Below are positions 18,200 to 27,239 of a DNA stretch of 64,000 nt, in pieces. Within the stretch, counting starts at the first letter, position 1. Every line of letters begins with the position of its first letter. Origin of the DNA: Andalucia godoyi (taxonomy: Eukaryota > Discoba > Jakobea > Jakobida > Andaluciidae). The notes beneath the pieces are model-generated. The model worked only from the letters and a program-made list of their open reading frames with translations, had not been told where the DNA came from and ran no database searches. The position numbers and the translations under genes are program-made. The DNA lies in contig VRVR01000048.1 in assembly GCA_009859145.1 (NCBI GenBank), positions 177,843-241,842 on the forward strand, written 5' to 3'.

Positions 18200-19880
18200 C
18201 TCGGCATCTCCAGTCCGTGTTCAATCTGATCATCAACTCTGCATCTAACAAGTCAAAGGAGATATTGTGTCTTCCGTCGACGAACCGGCCTTGATCGGAG
18301 AAGGTGCGTTCCACATCGGCCTGAGTGCAGCCGACTTCTGTTAAAGCTAACACAGGACCAGAGCTATCAGAACATCCCGGTTTAAAGCTGCAGTCCAAAA
18401 GGAGACGAAATCATTCTCGTATTCTTCCAAACAGCCGAATGCATTCGAACGCATCCTATACTCCGCCAGTTCACGTTCCCACCTGTGCCTTGATTTCCGC
18501 TCGTCGTTCTGAAAGCACAGAAGAAGGCGGGTCCTCTTTTTTAAGAGAAAATTCTAGACAAAAATCGACAGTTTTCCTAAAAGCAGTCGCTTCCAAACCC
18601 GCAATATTGAGATCTCTGCGCTTCACTGGATCCAGAAATGCAAGAATTGTAGACAATAATGAATGATTCAGGTTTGAACTCCAGCAGGAGGTACAGGCAT
18701 TGGTGACCGCATTGCAGAGATGTATCGTCAGGGGATCCTGGGAAGCATTTCGGATCTCTGTGACCTCACGACCTGCTTTCGGGAAGACGTCCCACAGAGA
18801 AATCGCCTGAAAAGCATCGGCTTGCACGGCGTCCGTAGCGCAAGCAAAGGGTTTCATCGCAGTGCAAAAGGCGGTCAACTTGTTCTTCCAGTCTTCCGAA
18901 CAGATTTGATTGGCTACGGAGGTACCACCCATTGCACTGGAGTATGCGTTCCAGCGATCAAGAACACGCCTTGCAGCGTTATAGTGAGAGTTCCAGCGAA
19001 CATCAACGCGCTTGACAATCCTCAAAGGAGTTGTGGCAGGCTGCATCACCTGCATCGCATGAAAAATCTTTGCAACCTCCTGTTGTCTGAATGGCGCAAG
19101 AGAAGCTGACATCTGGTGCATGAAGTCAGGGATCTGCTGGGTAACTGCATCCTTCACAATCAGTTGAATCGAGTGTGCAGCACAACGCATGAAAAATGCC
19201 CATGGGCGAAATTGTGAAACGTAAGATTCAATACCGCGAACGAAATCAGCTCCGTTGTCAGAAACAAAATGAAACCACTACCACCTTGTCACCGCGCTCG
19301 ATATCCTCGACAATCTGTATTAGGATAGCACAGATCCCGTCTCCTGTTAGCGACTCTGTCAATAGAAGACCTTGTAATAGTACGATTGGTTTCCAGAAAC
19401 AACGCAGAATGCAGCCACGATCCGTTTGTGTTGCCAACCTGGGTTGAATCGCACATGAGACAAGCAGCGTAAGAGCTCTTCACAATTCGCTGGACCTCAG
19501 ACCGCACTTCAGCTGCTAGATTCAGGACTTCGGTCTTCACTGTCTGTTCCGACACGTGCACACCAAACGCTTGTCTGAAAGACTCGTTTCGCAAAATCTT
19601 GTAAGACAAGTGGTTGTCGGCAAAAGCAAACGCAATCAGTGTTTTTCCCTTCCGCTTGATTCTTCTTCATTCGCTCAAACAAAGTCGGTAAATTGGAAGA
19701 CGAACCAGAAGGACCACTCGCTGATTCGGCAGGAGGAGACATTGCATGTGCATGCTGCAAATGATAGGCACAATTGGAAGTTTGGAAACGAATTTAGTGA
19801 GTCTTTTCATCATGTGCGCACAGCAGGCATCGAGCTTGTTTTTCACCATTTGCAACGAAATATGACGCCACCTAGGAACG
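18200..19880 (-). pseudogene. Decayed hAT transposase, different family from the 1.8-kb one
   Basis: On the minus strand the hAT domain order can be read through several frames with stops between. A Cys/His-rich segment occurs near 19,860-19,740. LIAFAFADNHLSYKILRNES and the hAT-like following block lie at about 19,640-19,450. RCAAHSIQLIVKDAV and VDVRWNSHYNAARRVLDRW lie at about 19,190-18,950, and the hATC dimerisation motif QADVERTFSDQG..DGRHNISFD at about 18,330-18,230. At least three frame changes and internal stops make it non-functional. The conserved words differ from those of the intact element at 1,837 (for example HSIQLIV versus HTLQLAV), so it is a separate lineage. It sits immediately behind DRC4. 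Confidence 0.85.
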
Positions 19881-20221
19881 GCATTTGCCGACTACCTTGA
19901 ATCCTTCCGTTGCCAGAAGAGGCGTGAGTGTTTTCTTTCGATCGGCAGTCAACACAGACATTTGAGAACGGCGGCGAGGAGTCAAACACTGATAACCCAA
20001 GAGCATGTCAGCAGAGATGAAGGGTCAAGGGAAGAGCTTGGCGGAATGCGGCGGGACTCGGCGGCATCAGGATCTGATGAGTGGCTGATGCAATCCAAGC
20101 ATCAAGCCTATAACAACCAATAAACCGAGTGTTGCTCCGAAGTCTCGAGTTTACTTTGTCCTCCGACTTTAGAGTGCAAGCGTTGCCGTTCAGAAGCTAC
20201 AAGGGGTACGTCCAAAGAGAA
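19881..20221. other. Intergenic region between hAT remnant and Erv gene
   Basis: This stretch holds GC-rich GGCGGAATGCGGCGGG-like words around 20,040-20,070 that could be remnants of the hAT right end. No terminal inverted repeat was established. No gene is recognised. Confidence 0.4.
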
Positions 20222-20269
20222 AGATAGATATATAGGTATATAGGTATATAGGTAGATAGACAGAGAAAG

Positions 20270-20315
<46 letters not shown>
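20222..20315 (+). repeat. TATAGG / GATA / GAAA / GA microsatellite abutting a start codon
   Basis: AGATATATAGGTATATAGG repeats (about 20,224-20,252) pass into GATAGA, GAAA and (GA)n tracts that end directly at the ATG at 20316. The whole 5' leader of the Erv gene is therefore simple-sequence, all purine in its last 50 bases. Confidence 0.95.
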
Positions 20316-20316
<1 letters not shown>

Positions 20317-20807
20317 TGGTTGTCGTGTCTGCACCGCCGTTGCTGACACAGCGGAATGTACTGTCTGCGGTTGCCGGGGTATGCTTGTTCTTTTTGTTCT
20401 TGTACCACATGACAAGCTCTCCGACGCAGCGCGGACCTGTTAGGACATACGACGGCGGAGTCGACATTGTGCGGAGGAAGTCTCCGCCGACGAAACAAGA
20501 GCTGGGAAGAGCTGCGTGGATGCTGATGCACTCCATTGCTGGAAACTTCGATGACGAACCAACTGTAGAGCGAAGAGATGCGGCCCAGTCCTTCGTCAGA
20601 GGGCTCTTGGAGCTCTTTCCATGCTCGGTCTGCTCCGACGACTTCAAAGAGCGCATCCTCACCAAATACCCAATCGATGTTTCGTCAAGACGGGCGTTCT
20701 CTCTGTGGACGTGCAAAGTCCACAACGAAGTCAACGGCAAGCTCAACAAGCCCCTCGTGCCGTGCGAGCACTTTGACCGATTCTATCTCGGCATCGGGGA
20801 GCACTGA
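20316..20807 (+). CDS. Erv/ALR-family FAD sulfhydryl oxidase
   Basis: The 163-residue protein has the Erv/ALR core: ELGRAAWMLMHSIAGNF (FAD-binding W..mH), the redox pair C101-S-V-C104 in LFPCSVCSDDF, and WTCKVHNEVNGKLNKP (C-x2-HN-x-VN), the adenine-stacking helix-turn-helix. These enzymes make disulfides de novo and pass electrons to O2 or cytochrome c. A hydrophobic stretch at about 15-31 (VLSAVAGVCLFFLFLYHM) gives an N-terminal anchor as in yeast Erv2 of the ER, rather than the soluble intermembrane-space Erv1. No obvious N-terminal CxxC shuttle pair is seen. The ER or secretory location is an inference from the anchor. Confidence 0.92.
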
Positions 20808-21268
20808 AAAGCAGCACCCGTCCACCTCCTCCCCACAATGCCGAGACGCCCCTCTCTTGCCCGTGTCTTGTTCGCAGAAACTCCTTTTTTCTCTTATCTT
20901 TTCCTTCCTCGAGGCCGAGTGGCAGTTCCCACCTGCTGTATCGCCACGGTCCCTCCCCCAAGTGGCTTCCGTAATTAGCCGTTTGTTAAAGCGGAAAAGG
21001 AAAGGAAAAGGAGATGCGACAAAAGAAAATGTCCGGCAGTCCCAACCCTTGCCTAGGGTTTCCGCACATGCATGCCTACGTCCCCCTCTCTCTGTAAAAA
21101 AGCCAGGGGTAGGAAACACGACGATAATTCAAAAGGATTTTTCTCTCTTCTTCTGTTGTTTTCGATTTTATTTTTTATATTTTCTTTTTTCTTTGAGCAA
21201 AAGTGTTCTTTGATACGTACTTTTGCCGTCGGTGCTCTGCAGATCCTTTCCAAGATTGAATAGACGAA
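20808..21268. other. Spacer and promoter of the uS2 gene
   Basis: This 461-nt spacer carries no recognisable gene. It includes the 3' flank of the Erv gene, a purine-rich GGAAAAGG segment (about 20,990-21,030) and a T-rich/pyrimidine stretch (about 21,130-21,205) shortly before the ribosomal protein start. Confidence 0.5.
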
Positions 21269-22406
21269 ATGAGCTCCAACATCAAGGCACTCCAGATTAC
21301 CGAAGATGATGCCCAGCGCATGCTTGCATCGCAGGTCCACCTTGGATCGAAGAACGTGAACCCGGACATGGCACGCTACATCTACTCTCGCCGCGGAGAT
21401 GGAGTGCACGTCTTCCACCTTGCGCGTACTTGGGAGAAGCTCTTGCTTGCCGCCCGCATCATTGTCGCCATCGAGAACCCCGCCGAAATCGCAGTTGTCT
21501 CGTCGCGTGCGTACGGCCAGCGTGCAATCCTGAAGTTCGCAGCACACACTGGTGCCACCGCCATCACCGGCCGCTTCACCCCGGGTACCTTCACGAATCA
21601 GATCCAGAAGCGATTCGTCGAGCCCCGTCTGCTGATCGTCACTGATCCTCGTACTGACCACCAGGTATGTTTTTCGCCTTTCGCCTTTCTCCTTTCTCCT
21701 TTCGGCTTTATGCCTTTTCTTTCTTTTTCTTCCAATCCCGCTTTTTTCTTCTTTTGATCGAGATGCAGCTCTTTTCAGGGAGAGAGATTGGGGGAAATAA
21801 TGTGATGCATCCAATTTTGCACGTTAGGGCGATTTCTCCATGAGCACTACACCAAGATCTCTGATTTGTTTCCCGTTCTCTCCTTTTGTTGCATTCATTT
21901 CTCTCGCGCTGTCTTTTCTGTTGACTGCTGAAGAAAAAAGTATTGAACATGTTTACTGATTCTTTTTTTTAAAAATCATTGTTTGCTTCTGTTCTTAGCC
22001 GATCACTGAAGCCTCGTACTGCAACATCCCGACCATTGCCTTTGCCGATGCAGACTCGCCATTGCGCTTTGTCGACGTTGCGATCCCGTGCAACAACAAG
22101 GGTAAGTTCTCCATTGCACTTGTCTACTGGCTCCTTGCCCGTGAGGTTCTCCGTCTCCGAGGACAGATCCTCCGCTCCGTTCCTTGGGACGTGAAGGTTG
22201 ATCTCTTCTTCTACCGTGATCCGGAGGAGGCCGAGGCACAGTCCAAGAAGGCCATTGAGGGCCAGACTGCCGAGGAACAGCTCGAGGAGGAGGCCGCCGC
22301 CGCCGCCGATGAGTGGGCAGACAAGGTTGGGGCCTCGGAATGGGCTGAGCCTGAGGGTGTTGCCGGAGAATCGTGGGCAAACGACGAGACTGCAGCCCAG
22401 AACTAA
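21269..22406 (+). CDS. RPSA: 40S ribosomal protein SA (uS2), two exons
   Basis: Exon 1 is 21269-21664 (132 codons, ending TDPRTDHQ) and exon 2 is 21999-22406, joined in phase 0 to give [21 protein letters not shown]. The 267-residue product carries all hallmarks of eukaryotic uS2/laminin receptor: [65 protein letters not shown], and the acidic C-terminal tail with W-containing motifs ([21 protein letters not shown]). It is part of the small-subunit head/platform near the mRNA exit. Codon use is GC-rich and biased, as for a highly expressed gene. Confidence 0.98.
21665..21998 (+). other. Spliceosomal intron in uS2 gene
   Basis: A 334-nt phase-0 intron with donor CAG|GTATGT and acceptor TTCTTAG. 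It is T-rich throughout, and TACTGAT at 21954-21960 is a plausible branch point 40 nt before the acceptor. The splice restores the perfectly conserved DHQPITEAS of uS2, so the boundaries are secure. Confidence 0.97.
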
Positions 22407-22554
22407 AAGGTGTTCAGTCGTCTTTTTTTGTTTTTGTTTTGCGTATCTGTATTGCTCTTGGTGTAAAAGAAAAGGAAAAAAAAAAAAAAAGGAATGAGAA
22501 AAGAATTGCAAGATTGTAATTTCAGTTTCGCATCTTTTCTTCTTTCGGTTTATC

Positions 22555-24144
22555 TCATGCCAGAAGGTCTTTTGCAAACGTCTCATCAGCAAGCTGCACC
22601 TTGAACTTTGCGAGATCTACCAACTGTTTCACAGCCGAGATCTCAGCGCGTCTCCGAGACAGCGCAGATTCTGCTTCAGCAACTCTCCTCTTCGCAGCCA
22701 GCGTCTCACTCCGGGACTTGACTCGAATGTCATCATAGCATCTGGTCAGCGCGGCATGCTGCTCTGTACTTTCTGGTGTTGGCAGCTCCTTACCTTCTGC
22801 CAGCATGGCTGCGTACTCTGCGGCAGTTGCAGCAAGCTTGTTGTGCGATGGATGGGTTTCTGTCGCCGGTGGAGACAGTGGTGTGTAGGCCTCCATGGCC
22901 GCTGCTTGCGCGGTCGCAGCATTCGCCGCCATTGCTGCAATGTTGGATGAAGAAGCCGATGCCGTCAGGGTTGGTCCCGATGACGGAATCACCGCCATTC
23001 CGAATCCATGGTGCTGCTGCAGCATCGGAATCGGCACGCCCATGGTCATTGGAATTGGCAAGTGCACAGGGATTGGCATTGGCACTGGCATGGACATGGG
23101 GACGGGAACGGGAATCGGCACAGAAACCGATTGCACACCAGACGCAGGGATTCTGAATGGGTTGGCTCCAGTACCAGAACCACTGCTGCTGCTGCTGTTG
23201 CCACTCACAACCGTGTTATTCGGGGACGTAGCCACCGACTCGGCAAGGTTTCCAGAACTGCTGGTCATTGGAATTCCCAGCAAGGAAGACAGCGTTACTG
23301 TCCCCGAGCCAGATGGTGGGAGTCCAGTTGGACCTGCAGTGGAGACAGAAGCGGAGCCAGCCGCAGCCCCTGATGCGGCAGCAGAGGCTGCGGACGGCGC
23401 CGGGACAGCGGCTGTCGAGCTTGGAATGGGCTGGCTAAAAAATGGATTGGATGCAGAGCTATAGGCCGCCGTGGAGGACAACGGAGTGCTGGGAGCCGAC
23501 AATCCGAGCGACGACGACGACGACGACGACGAAGAAGAAGAAGAGGAAGTGGGTCCATACAAAGAAGCCTCGGATCGATCTCGATCTCGATCTCGATCAC
23601 GGTCTCGGTCGCGATCTCGGTTATGATGATGTGAGTAATGGGAAGAAGAGTGGTAATCACGATCGTACCTGTGATCTCTGTCGTATCTGCCTCCATGGTG
23701 TCCATGGTCTCGATAGTGGTAGTCGCGGTCCCGAGAGTCGCGATAGTCACCGCGGTCTCTGTCTCTATAATCACGATAATCGCGGTCTCTGTCTCTATCT
23801 CGGTCGCGGTCGCGATAGAACAATGACGACCCAGCGTGCCCATCTTTGTTCGCTGCGCTCAAGCTTGAAGCAGACGGCTGAGCAGAAGCATTCGACGCAG
23901 ACAGTCCACTCGCAGTCGCAGTCGCAGTCGCAGTCCCACTCCCAGTAGCACTCGCAGAACCACCAGCTGTCGTCACGACGGCCGTAGAAGGAGTCGAAGC
24001 AGTCCCAAGTGCCGTAGTTGCACTGCTTGGAGCGGTGCTCACATTCGACGACGCGGTGGACGGAGGATGATCGCGTGCATAGTAAGGACGGTCTCTGCTG
24101 TCTCTACTGTCTCTGTGGTCACGAAACTCCCGATCTCTCTCCAT
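22555..24144 (-). CDS. Arg-Asp (RD) repeat low-complexity protein
   Basis: This 529-residue protein starts MERDREFRDHRDSRDSRDRP and contains two long Arg-Asp dipeptide stretches (about 109-135 and 172-188) alternating with Tyr/His. A polySer run follows near 196-210, then long Ala/Ser/Thr/Pro-rich disorder. A Pro-Met-Val-Ile-Gly hydrophobic repeat lies near 345-385, and an ordered helical C terminus (about 435-529: AATAAEYAAMLAEG, DIRVKSRSETLAAKRRVAEAESALSRRRAEI) is probably a coiled coil. RD/RS-type domains are typical of splicing and mRNA-processing factors, so a nuclear RNA-related scaffold is a fair guess, but no RRM or other fold is visible. Its 3' end converges with uS2 (148 nt apart). 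Confidence 0.7.
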   Translation of the reverse strand: MERDREFRDHRDSRDSRDRPYYARDHPPSTASSNVSTAPSSATTALGTASTPSTAVVTTAGGSASATGSGTATATATASGLSASNASAQPSASSLSAANKDGHAGSSLFYRDRDRDRDRDRDYRDYRDRDRGDYRDSRDRDYHYRDHGHHGGRYDRDHRYDRDYHSSSHYSHHHNRDRDRDRDRDRDRDRSEASLYGPTSSSSSSSSSSSSSLGLSAPSTPLSSTAAYSSASNPFFSQPIPSSTAAVPAPSAASAAASGAAAGSASVSTAGPTGLPPSGSGTVTLSSLLGIPMTSSSGNLAESVATSPNNTVVSGNSSSSSGSGTGANPFRIPASGVQSVSVPIPVPVPMSMPVPMPIPVHLPIPMTMGVPIPMLQQHHGFGMAVIPSSGPTLTASASSSNIAAMAANAATAQAAAMEAYTPLSPPATETHPSHNKLAATAAEYAAMLAEGKELPTPESTEQHAALTRCYDDIRVKSRSETLAAKRRVAEAESALSRRRAEISAVKQLVDLAKFKVQLADETFAKDLLA

Positions 24145-24487
24145 TCCAATATCTTCCCTAACAAACTCTCACAGAACCAAAAGCAAAACACAAAAGCAAA
24201 AGCAAAACACAAAAGCAAAACAAAACACAAACAGAAACGACAGAAATTAGGAGAAAAAAAGGGGGGTCGGTGTCGACAGATTTCGACGATCGCTCTTTTT
24301 GTTTTGGGTTCTGAAACTTTTGCTGTGAACTACAGTAGGCACAGCACAGAAGCGCAGAAGGACAAGCCGAGGATGGTTTGAGCGTCGACCAGTTCTCGTG
24401 TGCCGTTGTTAAAAATTGAAAGAAGACTTTGATGCTGGTGGTTGTTTGCGGATTATCCAAAAGGAAGAGAAAAAAGAGAGGGGAGAA
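24145..24487. promoter_or_regulatory. Divergent promoter region
   Basis: This 343-nt spacer lies between the divergent RD-protein and small spliced gene. It contains an AAAGCAAAAC / ACAAAAGCAAAAGC repeat (about 24,178-24,235) and a poly-A/G run. No gene is seen. Confidence 0.55.
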
Positions 24488-24978
24488 ATGACGATGAAGC
24501 TCTCGAGTCTGTTTTCGCAGTCTGCGCTGGACGGATCGCGGACGTTTTCGCTCTTTGGCGATGCTGGTGAGAATACGGACTTTGGGAGGCACGGGCTTCG
24601 AGAGGCGGAGGCACAGGGAATGAAGGGAGTAGAGGAGGTGGCGGTGAGGAAGGCGGATCATGGAGTGAAGCCGATTGCATATCTGGAGCCGTCGAGCGTG
24701 TTCTTCCGCACGATTTCTGTTCCGTACCCAACACTCGACAAGTTCGAATTGCTAACGCCGGACGTCGCAAGGTATGTTCATCTCTGTCTTTTTATAGTTT
24801 GCACCGTCATTACCTTTTTCGTTTATTAATGATTATGTTGTTGTTGGTTTGGTGTGCGGGGGGCAGGTCGGAATTGAATCGGTTTGCGAGAAAGCTGAAG
24901 AGGGATCGCATGATGGAAATCAAGAGGTTGCATCGACAAGCTGTGAAGCGGTCTTCCAGGCAAAAGGCCGAACGATGA
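24488..24978 (+). CDS. Small basic protein of unknown function, two exons
   Basis: Exon 1 is 24488-24771 and exon 2 is 24867-24978, joined in phase 2 to give 131 residues ending ...TPDVAR-SELNRFARKLKR and then a very basic helix to the stop. The joined C terminus is a clean, charged amphipathic helix that reads well only after splicing, which supports the gene model. The pattern (short linear segment KPIAYLEPSSVFFRTISVP, then a Lys/Arg-rich helix) recalls small ribosome-biogenesis or nucleolar proteins, but I do not recognise the family. The ATG at 24488 is used; the longer frame begins with TTG. Confidence 0.65.
24772..24866 (+). other. Spliceosomal intron (95 nt)
   Basis: Donor AG|GTATGT and acceptor GGGGGCAG flank a 95-nt T/G-rich intron with TTAATGAT as a possible branch region. 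The donor hexamer is the same GTATGT as in the uS2 intron. Without splicing the frame ends within the intron. Confidence 0.8.
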
Positions 24979-25432
24979 CCAGTCTAGCCTCCCAGTCTTC
25001 GTTCATCAATGTCATCCATTCGTCACTCTCATCCATGTACATCCACACAAACCCCCACTGTCTCACACACGCATTCGGCACTGTCTTCACATAGCAATAA
25101 ACACATGTTTTCATTTTGCATATTTAAAATTTATAATAAATAAATATAAGCATATACATACATACACATACATACACATACATACACATACATACACATA
25201 CATACACATACATACACATACATACGTATATATATAAAGAAGCTGCTTTTTGTGAGCTGTTGTTTTTCTGGAAGGAAACTTCAACCATCAGCATTTTCCA
25301 AGGATTTTTTAATGCAAGTTTTTCCGTTGGTTCGGGTTTTCACTGTTTGCGTGGTTTTCTTTTCCCCAGTTGATTTTGCACGAACGAACGAACGGACGAA
25401 CGAACGGACGGAGACTCGGTGCTTGAGCAAGG
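24979..25432. repeat. Spacer with 10-bp CATACACATA repeat and ACGA repeat
   Basis: Six perfect copies of CATACACATA lie at 25161-25220 with imperfect copies on either side (about 25,151-25,238). A second array, (ACGA)n/ACGG at about 25,379-25,411, lies 20 nt before the start of the NOA1-like gene. The rest is AT-rich 3' flank; no gene is recognised. Confidence 0.95.
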
Positions 25433-26842
25433 ATGTGGCGAGGGCGTATGTTTCTTCGGTCTCAAGTGCTTTGGCACGCACACCACGATGCACGGCTTCT
25501 TTCTTTACAGATGTCCGCAGCACGGCCAGCGACGGTACGAACATGCCGGTTCTTCTCTTCGTCGGCGGCGGGTTCTTCGTCACTGGCTGTGCTTTCAACG
25601 GGACTAAAGTGTCCTGGATGCGGAGCGATGATGCAAAACTCGGATTCTGCAGCACCGGGGTATGCTCCACCTGGGAGGGAGTCGACGTGCCAGAGATGCT
25701 ATCAGATGCTCCATTACGGGAAGCACACGCACCGGTTTCCAGTCCAAAAACAAGAATTCGAGACGCATTTGGCTCGATTGAAAAGATCCAAGCGATCGTC
25801 TGTGGTTGTCCACACTGTAGACCTGGTCGACTGCGAAGGGTCTCTGATACCGTACCTCAAAGACCTGGTTGGAGACCGCAACCCCGTGTACTTTGTCGCG
25901 ACGAAGCTCGACGTGTTGCCGAGCCGCAATCGAGGCGAGTATTCGAATCGCATATCGACGTGGTTCAAGCACCGTGTGCAAGACCTGTTTCCTTCCTTTT
26001 CAGAGGACACGGATCGAACGTTTGTGGTTTCTGGACAGTCTGGCGAAGGTGTGCACGAGGCCTTGTTTCCTGCTCTCAAGAGATTCAGACGGGAGTGCGA
26101 GGATGGACCGTCCGATGTCGTGGTTGTGGGAACGACAAACTCGGGCAAAAGCACACTGGTGAACCATCTTGCGTCTGTCTTCGATACGTTTGCAAGCGCG
26201 CGCGAAGACCAGTCGTGGACCCAGTATGACGATCCCAAAACACCTGGGACGGGATTTGTCAAGTCCACAGTCTCTGCACTGCCGTCCACTACTCTGAGTC
26301 TCGTCTCCAAACCAATCCCGAAGCGAATCGGTGGAGGCTTCCTGATCGACACTCCTGGGCTTGAGCGCCGCGACTTCCTGGACTCTGCGATTTCCGTCGA
26401 CGACTGGGCCAAACTCTGCGTCAACAAGAAATTGGTTCCGCGCTCGTTTCATCTTGGTCCGGGCTCCGCACTTCAAATCGGGCGATATCTCAGACTGATG
26501 CACGTCCAAGGGCCAGAGTGCATGTTTGTGCTTATGGCGGCCCCTGCTCTGCAAGGAACGCTTGTCAAGCCCGAAGATCCAAGGAAGGCTGCTGCTGCTG
26601 CTGTCGGCTCCGTGGACGTCGGTGGAGCTGCAAAGGAACCCATTACCGAGTGCGAGCTTGTGGTTGAAGGCTCAGGAAGTCCTGTTATCGCAGCCTCCGA
26701 CATTGCCATCCCAGGCATCGGATGGATATCCGTTGTCTGTCACAGTCCAGTGCGCGTTGCCTGCGAATCCAGGTTCGGAATTCGTCCTGTCGTCCGCGAA
26801 TCTCTGACTCCTTTCGCCTCGACCTCCTCCAAGAAGACTTGA
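25433..26842 (+). CDS. NOA1: Circularly permuted organellar GTPase (NOA1/YqeH family)
   Basis: This 469-residue protein has the G4-G5-G1-G2-G3 permuted order of YqeH/NOA1. An N-terminal zinc finger CPGC...CQRC (about 57-88) precedes TKLDVL (G4, about 156-161), GTTNSGKST (G1/P-loop, about 232-240), the PGTG switch region (G2, near 265) and DTPGLERRD (G3, about 305). A C-terminal beta-rich RNA-binding part follows. The first 45 residues (MWRGRMFLRS...CRFFSSSAAGSS) are Arg/Ser-rich and look like a mitochondrial presequence. Family members act in assembly of the small subunit of mitochondrial or plastid ribosomes. The start ATG follows an ACGA repeat. Confidence 0.9.
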   Translation: MWRGRMFLRSQVLWHAHHDARLLSLQMSAARPATVRTCRFFSSSAAGSSSLAVLSTGLKCPGCGAMMQNSDSAAPGYAPPGRESTCQRCYQMLHYGKHTHRFPVQKQEFETHLARLKRSKRSSVVVHTVDLVDCEGSLIPYLKDLVGDRNPVYFVATKLDVLPSRNRGEYSNRISTWFKHRVQDLFPSFSEDTDRTFVVSGQSGEGVHEALFPALKRFRRECEDGPSDVVVVGTTNSGKSTLVNHLASVFDTFASAREDQSWTQYDDPKTPGTGFVKSTVSALPSTTLSLVSKPIPKRIGGGFLIDTPGLERRDFLDSAISVDDWAKLCVNKKLVPRSFHLGPGSALQIGRYLRLMHVQGPECMFVLMAAPALQGTLVKPEDPRKAAAAAVGSVDVGGAAKEPITECELVVEGSGSPVIAASDIAIPGIGWISVVCHSPVRVACESRFGIRPVVRESLTPFASTSSKKT

Positions 26843-27239
26843 AATCTCTAAACGCTCTCGCGGAGTCGCATGAGCATGTCTGCAATTGAAGTTACTGAAT
26901 GTCGCCACCCTTGCCCGTAGGAAGAATGCATCGGTCCGCTGTCGCCGCGTCCTAGCATCGTAAAGCAGCCCCGTGGGAAGACGCCCCCAACCAGCAAGAT
27001 ACCTAGAAGCCCCAGCGATTCGCGCTGTCGTAGTCAGCAAGCAGCGATTGGTTCAATTGATGCAGGAAAAAAAATCAGCCGTTTCTTCCCGCAAAAAGCC
27101 TGCCTTTTTTCTATATGTTGAGAAAAGTTCTTTGATAGCTATTGCTTAATAGTTTGATTTAATTTAAAAACAAAACAAACAGAACAAAGCAGACAAACAA
27201 AAAAGACATCGTTCTGAGAGTAGAGTCGTGAGGTGTGTG
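26843..27239. other. Intergenic region without a gene
   Basis: This 397-nt spacer lies between two plus-strand genes. The second half is AT-rich, with AAACAAAACAAACAGAACAAAG-like leader sequence up to the MORN gene start. No RNA gene or conserved ORF was recognised. Confidence 0.5.

Noticed and set aside
25161-25220. Regular 10-bp spacing considered as a CRISPR-like array
   Set aside because: Repeats are contiguous with no unique spacers, in a eukaryotic genome; it is a minisatellite.
26672-27040. Minus-strand frame with an Arg-rich, presequence-like start
   Set aside because: It starts at TTG, is mostly antisense to the 3' end of the NOA1-like gene and shows no known family.
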